Assembly (NCBI GenBank): GCA_011390675.1
Contig: JAABRX010000022.1
Span: 1 to 42,076, forward strand
Reading direction: 5' to 3'
Length of the DNA stretch: 42,076 nucleotides
Origin: Trueperaceae bacterium
Lineage (GTDB): Bacteria > Deinococcota > Deinococci > Deinococcales > Trueperaceae
The position numbers and the translations under genes were made by a program. Below are positions 22,878-32,738 of the stretch, in pieces. A model generated the notes under the pieces. It had not been told where the DNA came from and did not search any database. It saw nothing but the letters and a program-made list of their open reading frames with translations. Numbering within the stretch: position 1 is the stretch's first letter; each line of letters opens with the position of its first letter.

Positions 22878-23621
22878 ATGCCCAACCGACCGACCCACCG
22901 GAGCCCGCTCGCCCTCGCCCGTACGTTCGCCGCGTCGCTGCTCGTGGCGCTCGTCGGCGCCTCCAGCGTCGCATTCGCCGATGTGGGCACCGGCCTGCGC
23001 GCGATCGACCAGGGCGACTTCGAGGGCGCCATCGGCGCCTTCGAGGCCGCGATCGCAGTCGACGGCGACGACGCCCGCGCCCACCTGTTGCTCGCGCGCG
23101 CCGCCGTCTACGCCGCCGCGGAACTCGCCGAGGACGCCGACGCCGAGCGCGAGGCGCTCTTCGCGCGCGCCGCGGACATGGCCGAACGCGCCGCCGACCT
23201 CGCACCGGAGGATCCCGACGCCCACTTCGAGGTCGCCCGCGCGCTCGGGCGGCTCGCTCAGTACCGGGGCGTGTTCCAGTCGCTCAACCTCGCCGCCCAG
23301 GTGGAGCGCGCGCTCGAGCGCACGCTGGAGCTCGACCCCGACCACGCCGCGGCGTGGCACGCGCGGGGCCTCTTCCACCACGACGTTCCGTGGATCGCCG
23401 GCGGACGCCGCGGGTCGGTGGCGCCGTCCTTCGAACGGGCGATCGCGATCGAACCCGACGAGATCACCCATCGCCTGGCCTTCGCGCAGGTGCTCGTCGA
23501 TCGGGACGACGCCGCGGCCGCGATCGTGCAGCTCGAGGTGGCGGTGGGGCTGCGCGCGGCGACGTATCTCGATCGCCAGGACTTCGAGGCGGCGCAGGCG
23601 TTGCTGGCCGAGCTGCGGTAG
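22878..23621 (+). CDS. Secreted TPR-repeat protein
   Basis: This 247-residue protein has a signal peptide (about 12-34, ending VAFAD). TPR-like helical repeats follow: GLRAIDQGDFEGAIGAFEAA, ARAHLLLARAAVYAA, DPDAHFEVARALGRLAQYRG and LELDPDHAAAWHARGLFHHD. The C-terminal half (VPWIAGGRRGSVAPSFERAI) resembles a conserved TPR family with a Gly-rich hairpin between repeats. A role in periplasmic protein interaction is likely, with unknown partner. AGGAGG at 22867-22872 supports ATG 22878. It stands alone. Confidence 0.82.
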   Translation: MPNRPTHRSPLALARTFAASLLVALVGASSVAFADVGTGLRAIDQGDFEGAIGAFEAAIAVDGDDARAHLLLARAAVYAAAELAEDADAEREALFARAADMAERAADLAPEDPDAHFEVARALGRLAQYRGVFQSLNLAAQVERALERTLELDPDHAAAWHARGLFHHDVPWIAGGRRGSVAPSFERAIAIEPDEITHRLAFAQVLVDRDDAAAAIVQLEVAVGLRAATYLDRQDFEAAQALLAELR

Positions 23622-23656
23622 GGAACGGCGTGGAGCGCCGCGTGTGGGGGCCACGG

Positions 23657-23675
23657 TAGCCTCGAACGCGGAGGT
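23657..23675 (+). promoter_or_regulatory. Promoter and ribosome binding site of the racemase gene
   Basis: -10 TAGCCT (23657-23662) is followed by GGAGGT (23670-23675), six bases before GTG 23682. Unlike the leaderless genes, this one has a short leader with a ribosome binding site that fixes the GTG start. Confidence 0.5.
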
Positions 23676-23681
23676 GCTCCG

Positions 23682-24395
23682 GTGCGCACGATCGGCCTGC
23701 TCGGCGGCATGAGTTGGGAATCGACGGTGCCGTACTACCGCACCGTCAACGAGGTGGTGAAGGCGCGGCTCGGAGGGCTGCACTCGGCCAAGGTCGTGCT
23801 GGTGAGCGTCGACTTCGCCGAGGTCGAGCGGCTCCAGCACGCGGGCGAGTGGGACGCGGCGGGTGAGCTGCTGGCTGGCGCCGCCCGCTCGCTCGAGGCG
23901 GCCGGCGCCGACTGCGTCGTCCTCTGCACCAACACCATGCACAAGGTGGCGGACGCGATCGAGGCGGCGGTCGGCATCCCGCTGCTGCACATCGCCGACC
24001 CGACCGCGGCGGCCATCGGCGCCGCCGGTCTGCACACCGTCGGGCTCTTGGGCACGCGCTTCACGATGGAGCAGGACTTCTACGTCGGCCGCCTCGAGGG
24101 GCGGCACGGGCTTACGGTCCTGACGCCGCCGGCCGAGGACCGGGCGCTGGTCCACCGGGTCATCTACGAGGAACTGGTGCTCGGGCGCGTCCTCGAGCCC
24201 TCGCGCGCTGCGTACCGACGCGTCATCGAGGACCTGGTCGCGCGCGGCGCGGAGGGTGTGATCCTCGGCTGCACCGAGATCTCGATGCTGGTGGGGCCGG
24301 CGGACGCGCGGGTGCCGCTGTTCGACACGACGGAGCTGCATGCGACGGCGGCGGGGGCGTGGGCGGTCGAGGAAGGCAGCCAGCTCGGTGAGTGA
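23682..24395 (+). CDS. Aspartate/glutamate racemase family enzyme
   Basis: This 237-residue enzyme is of the PLP-independent Asp/Glu racemase superfamily. GLLGGMSWESTVPYYR (5-20) is the N-terminal signature. The two catalytic cysteines lie in VVLCTNTMHK (about Cys83) and VILGCTEISML (about Cys195). The Thr/Asn next to the first Cys fits RacX/YgeA-type broad-specificity amino-acid racemases. It converts L- to D-amino acids in the cytoplasm, for the cell wall or signalling. GTG start with GGAGGT upstream. It is monocistronic; the P450 gene follows 129 bp downstream. Confidence 0.92.
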   Translation: MRTIGLLGGMSWESTVPYYRTVNEVVKARLGGLHSAKVVLVSVDFAEVERLQHAGEWDAAGELLAGAARSLEAAGADCVVLCTNTMHKVADAIEAAVGIPLLHIADPTAAAIGAAGLHTVGLLGTRFTMEQDFYVGRLEGRHGLTVLTPPAEDRALVHRVIYEELVLGRVLEPSRAAYRRVIEDLVARGAEGVILGCTEISMLVGPADARVPLFDTTELHATAAGAWAVEEGSQLGE

Positions 24396-24524
24396 AGGTG
24401 CGCGGGGCGCGTAGCCGCCGAGGCCGCGCGCACGCAAGCCGGCGTCATGAATCGCTCGGGCGGGGCGTGAACGCCGCGCCTGATCGTGTTACCTTGCACC
24501 CACTTGCATCACTGGAGGCACCTT

Positions 24525-25787
<1,263 letters not shown>

Positions 25788-25819
25788 CCGGCGGCACGGC
25801 GGTGGCCATCGTTCCCGAT

Positions 25820-25992
25820 GGGATGATGCGGCCACCACGCCCAGCGAGCTGGACCTTCCTGGTTACGGACTCCATCAGCTCAAGGGCCGCATGAAGGGCC
25901 ACGGGTCGATCACCGTGAACGGCAACTGGAGGGGCACCTTCGCGTTCGCTGGAACCGGCGTCGATCAAGTCGATTATGTCGATGACCACTAA
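25820..25992 (+). pseudogene. HigB toxin remnant, N-terminus deleted
   Basis: The frame ending at 25992 reads WDDAATTPSELDLPGYGLHQLKG and continues with SITVNGNWRGTFAF to a C-terminal DDH. This is the C-terminal two-thirds of a HigB/RelE-type mRNA interferase (family pattern P-G-x-x-L-x-x-L-K-G, S-I-x-V-N-x-x-W-R-x-x-F, D-Y-H end). About 35 N-terminal residues and the start codon are missing; the frame continues upstream into the P450 3' end. The toxin is therefore presumed dead. A HigA-like start follows directly. Confidence 0.75.
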
Positions 25993-26005
25993 GGAGTTGA
26001 CGCGA

Positions 26006-26206
26006 ATGCACGACCACCCGCACCCCGGCGGACTGGCGGGAATCATGGCGTTGGATCGACGAACTGAACTCTGGCCGAGGCCGGACCCCGAAGTGCCTTT
26101 GGTCGCTGTGTACTCCGAGGGTGGAGGATGCCTCCGCGGCGCGGCGCCGTTGCAGCCTGGACGTCGTGAGACTGGTGGCTCTGCAGAAGAGAGCAGCACG
26201 CCTTAG
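26006..26206 (+). pseudogene. HigA antitoxin remnant
   Basis: AAGGAG (25991-25996) precedes ATG 26006, which opens MHDHPHPGGLAG, close to the HigA N-terminal MHNPPHPGE. The HTH that should follow is absent. MALDRRTELW comes immediately and may be a remnant of the family's later MAL...TPELW segment, which would imply an internal deletion of about 45 residues. The open frame then runs on without recognisable sequence to 26206. Together with the truncated HigB it is a decayed module. The rest of this gene-poor stretch (to 26340) shows nothing I recognise. Confidence 0.55.
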
Positions 26207-26340
26207 GAACCGGACCCAGCCTTTGCGCTGGCCGAGGTACGAGGTTGGACCCCCCCTCAGCCGTTCTCGCGGGCAAACGCCGCCCTGCCAATAGTGCCGG
26301 CTCCCCGCCACCGCGCCGCGGCGTGTAAGCATGACGAGCC

Positions 26341-26365
26341 CATAACGGTCTTGCTGGCTTATGAT
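26341..26365 (+). promoter_or_regulatory. hipBA promoter with candidate operator
   Basis: -10 TATGAT (26360-26365) ends nine bases before the ATG at 26375. The inverted repeat CATAA-N13-TTATG (26341-26345, 26359-26363) overlaps it, which fits autorepression by the HTH protein. Confidence 0.5.
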
Positions 26366-26374
26366 GTTCACACC

Positions 26375-26698
26375 ATGCCGACACCCCACCTCCCCACCAT
26401 GGCGGTCGTCCGCGCGTTGCGCCGCCTGGGCGCAGACCTGCGCGTCGCGCGCCTGAAGCGCCGCCTGCCGATGCGCGTGATCGCCGAGCGCGCCGGCATC
26501 AGCCGCGCCACGCTGCAGCGCGTCGAGCGCGGAGACGCGGGCGTGGGCGCGGGTATCTACGCCTCGGTGCTCCATGCGCTGGGGCTGCTGGACGACCTCG
26601 ACGTGGTCGCGAATCCCCTGCGCGACGAGGTGGGTCAGGCCCGGTCCGACGCCGCGATCCCGCGGCGCGCGCGACTGCCGCGGGAGGGGCCGTCGTGA
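26375..26698 (+). CDS. hipB: HipB-type HTH antitoxin
   Basis: This 107-residue protein has a Cro/CI-type helix-turn-helix at about 17-70: LGADLRVARLKRRLPMRVIAERAGISRATLQRVERGD. A short C-terminal tail follows. As partner of the HipA kinase it should neutralise the toxin and bind its own promoter. The in-frame open region upstream of ATG 26375 lies before the -10 box. Its stop overlaps the HipA start by 4 bp (GTGA). Confidence 0.88.
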   Translation: MPTPHLPTMAVVRALRRLGADLRVARLKRRLPMRVIAERAGISRATLQRVERGDAGVGAGIYASVLHALGLLDDLDVVANPLRDEVGQARSDAAIPRRARLPREGPS

Positions 26699-27954
26699 GG
26701 GACGACCGATCGGCCGTCGAGGTCCTCGTGGCGCTCGATGGGCGCGACGTGCTCGTGGGGCGGCTCACACGCGAGCCACGGCGCGGCTTCGAAGCCATCG
26801 GGTTCGGCTACGCCGCCGCGTGGCTCGAGCACCCGGACCGGTTCGCGCTGCAGCCGGGGCTCACGTTGGTCCCCGGGACGTACTCGCCAACGGCCGGTCG
26901 CGCGGTCTTGGGGGCGATCGGCGATTCGGCGCCGGACACGTGGGGGCGCACGCTGCTGCGGCGCGCCGAGCGGCTCGCGGCGCGGCGTGAGGGGCGGTCC
27001 GTCCGGACGCTCCAGGAGCTGGACTTCCTGCTCGGTGTGGCGGACGTGGCGCGGGTGGGCGCCCTGCGGTTGCGGTGGGCGGGTGGCGAGCGCTTCGAAG
27101 CGCCCGCGCCCGACGGGGTCCCCAGCGTCCTCCACGTACGCCGGCTACTCGACGCCAGCGACCGGACGCTCCGGATGGCCGAGTCGGAGGAAGACCTTCG
27201 GCTCCTGCTGGCGCCCGGGTCGTCGTTGGGCGGGGCGCGCCCCAAGGCGTCGGTCGTCGAGGCCGATGGTGCGCTCTCGATCGCGAAGTTCCCGAAGGAG
27301 ACCGACGAGTACCCCCTGGAACGTTGGGAGGCGGTCGCGCTGCGGCTCGCGTCGCGCTCGGGCATCGAGGCCGCGGGCGCGCGGGTCCTCGAGGTCGACG
27401 GGCGCGTTGCGCTCATCGTTCGGCGCTTCGATCGCGCGGGCGAGCGCCGAGTCCCCTACCTCTCGGCCATGGCCATGCTCGACCGCGCCGACGGCGAGCA
27501 GGCCAGTTACCTGGAGATCGCCGACGCGATCGCTCGGCACGGCACGCGCGCCGACGCCGATCGACGCGAGCTCTACCGGCGGCTGGCGTTCAACGTCCTC
27601 GTGTCGAACGTCGACGACCACCTCCGCAACCACGGCTTCCTGTGGGACGGGCGCGAAGGCTGGCGGTTGTCGCCCGCCTTCGATCTCAACCCCACGCCGG
27701 ACGACGTCCGCGAGCGCCGGTTGACCACGTCGATCGATCTCGAGGACGGCACCTGCGATCTGGACCTCGTCCTCGCGGTCGCGCCGTTCTTCGGCTTGGG
27801 CGCGCGCGAGGCTCGGGCGCTGATCCGCGGCGTCGCGGAGGGCGTCGGCGCGTGGCGGACGGTCGCCGGCGACCTCGGTGCAGGTCGTGCGGAGGTCGAC
27901 CGGATGGCCAGCGCCTTCGAGCACGACGATGCGCATGCCGCGGCGCGGCTCTGA
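26695..27954 (+). CDS. hipA: HipA-type serine/threonine kinase toxin
   Basis: This 419-residue protein has the HipA layout. The N-terminal subdomain includes LVPGTYSPTAGRAVLGAIGDSAPDTWGRTLL. The Gly-rich loop SSLGGARPKASV (177-187) is followed by the ATP-anchoring Lys of IAKFPKE (198), RRFDR (243-247), the catalytic NVDDHLRNHGF (305-315) and the metal Asp of LSPAFDLNP (330). HipA kinases phosphorylate glutamyl-tRNA synthetase or related synthetases, causing growth arrest. All key residues are present, so it looks active. It is coupled to hipB. Length is usual for full-length HipA. Confidence 0.94.
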   Translation: MRDDRSAVEVLVALDGRDVLVGRLTREPRRGFEAIGFGYAAAWLEHPDRFALQPGLTLVPGTYSPTAGRAVLGAIGDSAPDTWGRTLLRRAERLAARREGRSVRTLQELDFLLGVADVARVGALRLRWAGGERFEAPAPDGVPSVLHVRRLLDASDRTLRMAESEEDLRLLLAPGSSLGGARPKASVVEADGALSIAKFPKETDEYPLERWEAVALRLASRSGIEAAGARVLEVDGRVALIVRRFDRAGERRVPYLSAMAMLDRADGEQASYLEIADAIARHGTRADADRRELYRRLAFNVLVSNVDDHLRNHGFLWDGREGWRLSPAFDLNPTPDDVRERRLTTSIDLEDGTCDLDLVLAVAPFFGLGAREARALIRGVAEGVGAWRTVAGDLGAGRAEVDRMASAFEHDDAHAAARL

Positions 27955-28026
27955 CGTCCCCTTCTCGATACGCGTCTCGGGGTCCACCCCCGACAGGCTT
28001 CGCTCGCGCCCCTCGAGTCCCTCGGG

Positions 28027-29676
28027 TTACCCAAGCTGCCCGAACACCACCTCGCCGCCAATGATCGTCGCCTCCACCGGCACGTCCCGGATCTGGTCGT
28101 GCGGCACCTCCAGCGGGTTCGCCCCCAAGACCACCAGGTCGGCGAGCTTGCCCGGCGTGATCGAGCCCTTCCGATCCTCGTCGAAGCTCGCGTACGCGGC
28201 GTCGAGCGTGAAGGCGCGCAGCGCCTGGGCGGGCGTGAGCGCCTCTTCGGGCCAGAAGGGTTCGCCCGCATCGGTGCGCTGGTTCACCGCGTCGTGGAAG
28301 CCGAGCAGCGGCGCGCCGCGGACCACGTAGCGGTCGGAGCTGCCGGGCAGCCGCACCCCCCGGTCGACGAAGCTGCGCTGGCGGTAGAGGCCGGTGCGCA
28401 CCCGGTCGCGCCCCAGCACCCGCAAGAAGCCGTCGCCCAGCTCGCCGATGAAGCGCTGCTGCGGCACCGGGACGACCCCCAACCGCACGATGCGCTCGAG
28501 CGTCGCGTCCGACACCAGCCCGCAGTGCTCGATGCGGTGGCGGTGGTCGGGGCGGGGGTGTTCCTCGAGCGCCTCCTCGTAGCAGTCGAGGATGAACTCG
28601 ACCGCCAGGTCGCCGATGGCGTGCACGGCGCACTGCCAGCCGCTGCGGTGGGCGCGCAGGATCCAGTCGCGCAGCGTCGTCTTGGGGGTCGCGAACATCC
28701 CGTGGTTGTCGGGATCGTCGACGTAGCCACCCCGCATCGCGGCGGTCTGGCCGATCAGCGAGCCATCCGAGAACATCTTGGCGGCACCCAGGCGCAGCCG
28801 GTCGTCGCCCCAGCCGGTGGCCATCCCGAGCGACAGCGCGAAGCCGGCCTCGCCGGCCGCCCCGGTGAGCGCCGCGAGCGCCTCCGCCTTGACCATCAGC
28901 GTCGAGCGCACGCGCAACCGACCCGTGTCGACGGCGCGCCGGTACGCGAGCGCCTCGAGGTCGCTCAGGTAGCCGATGCCGGCCTCGGTGTGGCTGGTGA
29001 TGCCCTCGGACACGTACACCCGGTCGGCGGCCTCGAGCGCGTCGATCAACTCGTCTTGCGGGTGCGGGTGGAAGGCGCGGGTCGCCAGGCCCATCGCGGT
29101 CTCGAGCAGCAGGCCGGTCGGCTCGCCGGCGGCGTCGCGCACGGCCCGGCCCCCGTCCGGGTCGGGCGTGGTGCGGTCGATGCCCAGCAGCTCGAGGGCG
29201 CGGGTGTTGACGACCGCCATGTGGCCGGACGTGTGGCGCAGGTAGATGGGGTGGTCGCGGCTGGCGCGGTCGAGGTCGTGGCGGTCGGGGTGGCGGGCCG
29301 GGCGCAGCTTGTTGTCGTCGTAGCCGGCACCCCTCACCCACGTGCCCGCGGGCAGGGTGGCGGCGCGCGCCGCCAGAGCGGCGACGAGGGCCTCGAGGTC
29401 GGGGGTGCTCGCGGCGTCGGTGGCCACCATCTGAAGCTGCATCCCGAAGCCGATCATGTGGTCGTGGGCGTCGTGGAAGCCCGGCACCAGCGTGCGCCCA
29501 TGCAGGTCGACGACCTGGGTCCGTGGTCCACGCAGGTCCTCCAAAGCGCCGTCGCCGCCTACAGCGAGCACGCGCCCGTGGGCCAGCGCGACCTCGCGGG
29601 CGCGCGGGCGGGCGACGTCGACGGTGAGGACGTCCGCGTTCGTCAGGATCAGGTCGGCGGTCACGGGGTGGGGCAT
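28027..29676 (-). CDS. YtcJ-like metal-dependent amidohydrolase (COG1574 type)
   Basis: This 549-residue enzyme starts TADLILTNADVLTVD, with the metal motif VPGFHDAHDHMIG (H-x-H) at about residues 60-72. Further motifs are LRHTSGHMAVVNTRAL, CAVHAIGDLAVEFIL, HRIEHCGLV and a C-terminal GSITPGKLADLVVLG. These fit the urease-superfamily branch that hydrolyses amides or imides. It is the last gene of a nine-gene operon with an aminotransferase and a peptide-type importer, so it probably acts on the imported compound or an intermediate. ATG 29676 has GAGGAG five bases upstream; the frame extends upstream to 29718, into the preceding gene, without support. Confidence 0.92.
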   Translation of the reverse strand: MPHPVTADLILTNADVLTVDVARPRAREVALAHGRVLAVGGDGALEDLRGPRTQVVDLHGRTLVPGFHDAHDHMIGFGMQLQMVATDAASTPDLEALVAALAARAATLPAGTWVRGAGYDDNKLRPARHPDRHDLDRASRDHPIYLRHTSGHMAVVNTRALELLGIDRTTPDPDGGRAVRDAAGEPTGLLLETAMGLATRAFHPHPQDELIDALEAADRVYVSEGITSHTEAGIGYLSDLEALAYRRAVDTGRLRVRSTLMVKAEALAALTGAAGEAGFALSLGMATGWGDDRLRLGAAKMFSDGSLIGQTAAMRGGYVDDPDNHGMFATPKTTLRDWILRAHRSGWQCAVHAIGDLAVEFILDCYEEALEEHPRPDHRHRIEHCGLVSDATLERIVRLGVVPVPQQRFIGELGDGFLRVLGRDRVRTGLYRQRSFVDRGVRLPGSSDRYVVRGAPLLGFHDAVNQRTDAGEPFWPEEALTPAQALRAFTLDAAYASFDEDRKGSITPGKLADLVVLGANPLEVPHDQIRDVPVEATIIGGEVVFGQLG

Positions 29677-29701
29677 CGGAACTCCTCGGGGTGCGGCGCG
29701 G

Positions 29702-30430
29702 TCACATCGCCGCGCCACCGTTCAGGTGCAGCACCTGACCGGTCATGAACTCGGCCTCCGGCGAGACCAGGTAGGCGACGGCGCCCGCGACGTCGTCGGG
29801 GCGGCCGATGCGGTGCCAGGGGATGAGCGCACGCTGGTGGTCGAGGCCGCGGCGGCGCGCCATGTCGGTGTCGATCACGCCCGGCGCCACCACGTTGACG
29901 GTGACCCGGTGCGGCGCCCACTCGCGCGCCAAGCTGCGGCTGAAGGCTTCCACGCCCCCCTTGGCGGCGGTGTACGCGGCGCTGCCCGCCACCCCGGTGC
30001 GTGCGCTGATCGACCCGAGGTTGACGACGCGCCCAGCCCCGTCGGCCTTGAGGTCGGGGGCGAAGGCGCGGCACACCAAGAAGAGCGACGTGAGGTCGAC
30101 GCGGAGCATCTCGTTCCAGGCGTCCAGCGTCAGCTCCTCGAGCGGCGTGCCGGTGCCGCCGATGCCGGCGTTGTTCACGAGCGCCCGAACGCCGCCGAAG
30201 GTCGCGCGCACGGCGTCGGCGAGGCGCGCTACGGACGCTTCGTCGCCGACGTCCGCGACGAAGGCGGCGACGTCGGCCGAGCCGTCCGCGAGCCGGCGCA
30301 CCTCGTCCAGCGCCGCCCCGTCGCGGTCGACGAGCGCCACCCGCCAACCGTCCCGAACCAGGCGCTCGGCGATCGCGCGGCCGATGCCGCGGCCTGCGCC
30401 GGTGACGACGGCGACGGGCGCATCGCTCAC
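29702..30430 (-). CDS. Short-chain dehydrogenase/reductase (second of the operon)
   Basis: This 242-residue SDR has the NAD(P) motif VTGAGRGIGRAIA (TGxxxGxG) near the N-terminus, NNAG, the catalytic Ser of GSISARTG and Y-x-x-x-K in AAYTAAKGG. The C-terminal VAYLVSPEAEFMTGQVLHLNGG is typical of classical FabG-like SDRs. The exact alcohol or ketone is unknown. GTG 30430 overlaps the stop of the deacetylase gene (GTGA), fixing the start. It belongs to the same coupled operon as the other SDR at 31230, which hints at two successive oxidation steps. Confidence 0.93.
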   Translation of the reverse strand: MSDAPVAVVTGAGRGIGRAIAERLVRDGWRVALVDRDGAALDEVRRLADGSADVAAFVADVGDEASVARLADAVRATFGGVRALVNNAGIGGTGTPLEELTLDAWNEMLRVDLTSLFLVCRAFAPDLKADGAGRVVNLGSISARTGVAGSAAYTAAKGGVEAFSRSLAREWAPHRVTVNVVAPGVIDTDMARRRGLDHQRALIPWHRIGRPDDVAGAVAYLVSPEAEFMTGQVLHLNGGAAM

Positions 30431-31233
30431 TCGTGCGCTTCCTTCCAGTACCGGGCGACGTCGCGCAGCGGCGCGACCCACACGTCCGGGTACGACAGCA
30501 CCGTCGACAGGACGCGCTCGAGCATGCGCAGGCGCCCGGGGCGGCCGATGAACTGCGGGTGCACGGTGAGGTTGAAGTGACCGCCGAGGCCGTAGAGGCC
30601 GTGGAACTCCTCGAGCCAGGCCTTCTCGACCAGCTCCGCGGGCCAGATCGGGCGCGAGGGCGGACGCGTCTGGAACATGAAGTAGGGCGCGTCGTCGAGC
30701 AGCCATTGCACCGGCAGCTCCACCAGGCCCTCGGGGTGGACGTAGGGCGCTAGGTCGTCCATCAGGTTCGACGAGTAGGCGAAGCCGTGCTCGCGCAGGA
30801 GCGGCAGCGTGCGCGGCGTCAGCTCCCACGCCGGGGAGCGGAAGCCGATGGGGCGTTCGCCGGTGACGCGCTCGAGCGCCGCCATCCCCTTGAGGAAGTT
30901 GGCTTCCTCCTCGTCGGGGCGGTCGGGGTCGGGCCACTCGTGCTGGTAGCCGTGGTGGCCCACCTCGTGGCCCATGCGGTGGATCCGCTCCACCACGTCC
31001 GGGTACTGCTCGGCGACCCAGCCGGGCACGAAGAAGGTCGCGCGCATGGCGAAGCGCTCGAGCAGATCGAGCAGCAGCGGCACGCCCACCTTGGGGCCGT
31101 ACGCGCCCTGCGACAGCACCCCGGGTCGGCGGGCGTTCTCGGGGTCGCGCGACAGCCACAGGCTCTCGCCGTCGACGTCGATGCCGAGCGAGACGGCGCA
31201 GCGCGCGCCGCCCTTCCAGGTGATCGTCTTCAT
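30427..31233 (-). CDS. Polysaccharide-deacetylase-family hydrolase (PgdA/PuuE-like)
   Basis: This 268-residue protein has the NodB fold of the PuuE/HpPgdA group: VSLGIDVDGES with the catalytic Asp region, ATFFVPGWVAEQYPDVV, the metal-binding GHEVGHHGYQHEW, GFRSPAWELTP and a C-terminal HFNLTVHPQFIGRPGRL. This group includes allantoinases and cyclic imidases besides deacetylases, so in this operon a cyclic amide hydrolase is plausible. There is no signal peptide, arguing for a small cytoplasmic substrate rather than cell wall. It overlaps both neighbours by 4 bp. Confidence 0.92.
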   Translation of the reverse strand: MKTITWKGGARCAVSLGIDVDGESLWLSRDPENARRPGVLSQGAYGPKVGVPLLLDLLERFAMRATFFVPGWVAEQYPDVVERIHRMGHEVGHHGYQHEWPDPDRPDEEEANFLKGMAALERVTGERPIGFRSPAWELTPRTLPLLREHGFAYSSNLMDDLAPYVHPEGLVELPVQWLLDDAPYFMFQTRPPSRPIWPAELVEKAWLEEFHGLYGLGGHFNLTVHPQFIGRPGRLRMLERVLSTVLSYPDVWVAPLRDVARYWKEAHE

Positions 31234-32036
31234 GCCTTCGCGCCTCCTTGGCGGTCGTCCTCGGTCGCGACCGGTCCGCTGACCGGGATGCCGTAGCGGC
31301 CGGCCGCGAGGCCGCCGTCGACCCGGAGCTCCTCGCCCGTCAGGTAGTCGAGCGCCGGGTCGGCGACCAGCAGCACCGCCGCGGCCACGTCCTCCGGCGT
31401 GCCCATGCGCCCCCAGGGCACCTGCGCGGTCATGGCCGCGCGGTACTCGGGCGCCAACGGCGGCCCGTCGGGCACGTCGACGATGCCCGGCGAGACCGCG
31501 TTCACCCGGATGCGGTGTGGGGCCAGCTCCAGCGCCATCGTGCGCGTGAGCGCCAGCAACCCCGCCTTGGACGCGCCGTAGTGGGCGGCGCCGACCCGCG
31601 CGAAGCGCGCAGACCCCGAGGCGATCGTGACGATCGCGCCTCCCTCACCGCGCGCCGCCATGGCGCGCGCGAAGCGCTGGCACACCAGGAAGGCGCCGCG
31701 TAGGTTCACGTCGAGCACGGCATCCCAGCGCTCGACGGGCATGTCGAGGAAGGCGTCCGCCGGGTAGACCCCGGCGTTGCACACCAGCACGTCGACGCCG
31801 CCCCAAGCCGCCTCGAGCCCGTCCGCCCAGCGCGCCACCGAAGCGGGATCGCGCACGTCCAGCGCCTCGCCCCGCGCGTCCGAGCCGAGCGCGCGCGCTT
31901 CCTCCTCGGCGCGCGCGCCGTCGAGGTCGCCGAGCGCGACGCTCGCGCCCGCAGCGTGGAAGGCGCGCGCGATCGCGAGCCCGATGCCGCGCGCGGCGCC
32001 CGTGACCGCGACGCGCCTTCGCGCGTGCCCGGTCAT
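31230..32036 (-). CDS. Short-chain dehydrogenase/reductase (first of the operon)
   Basis: This 268-residue classical SDR has VAVTGAARGIGLAIARAF (9-26), VCNAGVYPADAF (the usual NNAG reads CNAG), the catalytic Ser of IASGSARFA and Y-x-x-x-K in AHYGASKAGLL. The C-terminal LTGEELRVDGGLAAGRYG is the usual end of FabG-like enzymes. The substrate is unknown. ATG 32036 overlaps the stop of the BPL_N-like gene (ATGA). It lies in the coupled core of the operon. Confidence 0.93.
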   Translation of the reverse strand: MTGHARRRVAVTGAARGIGLAIARAFHAAGASVALGDLDGARAEEEARALGSDARGEALDVRDPASVARWADGLEAAWGGVDVLVCNAGVYPADAFLDMPVERWDAVLDVNLRGAFLVCQRFARAMAARGEGGAIVTIASGSARFARVGAAHYGASKAGLLALTRTMALELAPHRIRVNAVSPGIVDVPDGPPLAPEYRAAMTAQVPWGRMGTPEDVAAAVLLVADPALDYLTGEELRVDGGLAAGRYGIPVSGPVATEDDRQGGAKA

Positions 32037-32728
32037 CGGGCCGGTCCCTGGTCGAGCGTCCAGCGCACCGCCCGTTCGAGCCACGGCCACTGCGCGCCGT
32101 GCCCGCCTTCCAAGTCCCAGCGGCGCGCCTCCGCATCCCAGCCGAGCTCCAGGTGGCAGCCCATCAGGAGCACCTGGCCGCGCTCGAAGGCGAAGGTCAC
32201 CGCCGCCGGGTCGCCGGTCGTCGCGTAGCTCGCGAGCACGGTGGTCGGTTGCTTGGGATGCGGGTGCAGCGCCGGGCCGCCCCAGTAGATGGCTCCGTGG
32301 CGCTCCTCTCCGGCGTGGACGGGGTGGTCGTGCAGCACCAGTTGGGTTTCGCGCCAGCCCTTCCAAGGCTCGATGTCGTCGATCGGTCCTACGGCCACGC
32401 CCTTGAACAGGTCGAGGTCGTACTCGGTGAAGCGCCCCTGCCATTTGATGAGGTCGGCGGCGTGGTACGCCCCCGCGCACACGCCCACGTAGGCGCCGCC
32501 GCGCGCCACCAGGTCGCGCACCGCGCGCTTGCCTCCGGGGGGGACATCGCGGACGTAGGGCCACGCCCAGCCGCCGGGCCAGTAGACGGCGGTCGCGTCG
32601 GCCAGCCCCTCCTCGGTGAGGTCCGCGGGCCCGACGCCGCGCCATGGCAGACCGGCCGCGGTGAGGAAGGCCTGGATGCCCTCGCGGGTGGGGTCGCCGG
32701 TTCCGGCCCCTTGGTAGACGACGATCAT
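32033..32728 (-). CDS. BPL_N / class I glutamine-amidotransferase-like protein
   Basis: This 231-residue protein starts MIVVYQGAGTGDPTREGIQAF and has YWPGGWAWPYV, then a nucleophile-elbow motif YVGVCAGAYHAAD with Cys84. GCHLELGWD probably carries the His. These match the domain named after the N-terminal part of biotin-protein ligases, a class I GATase fold. No synthetase partner is adjacent; it may be a stand-alone amidase or glutaminase-like enzyme in the pathway. It lies 10 bp after the permease gene and overlaps the next SDR by 4 bp. Confidence 0.85.
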   Translation of the reverse strand: MIVVYQGAGTGDPTREGIQAFLTAAGLPWRGVGPADLTEEGLADATAVYWPGGWAWPYVRDVPPGGKRAVRDLVARGGAYVGVCAGAYHAADLIKWQGRFTEYDLDLFKGVAVGPIDDIEPWKGWRETQLVLHDHPVHAGEERHGAIYWGGPALHPHPKQPTTVLASYATTGDPAAVTFAFERGQVLLMGCHLELGWDAEARRWDLEGGHGAQWPWLERAVRWTLDQGPAR

Positions 32729-32738
32729 CGCGTCCTCC

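Noticed and set aside
26006-26374. Possible transposase or integrase debris after the HigA remnant
   Set aside because: I translated all frames by eye and saw no recombinase motif, inverted terminal repeat or target duplication.
29456-31296. Plus-strand open frames opposite the amidohydrolase, SDR and deacetylase genes
   Set aside because: Composition is Arg/Ala/Gly-rich with no motifs, while the minus-strand genes show complete catalytic motifs and 4-bp overlaps.
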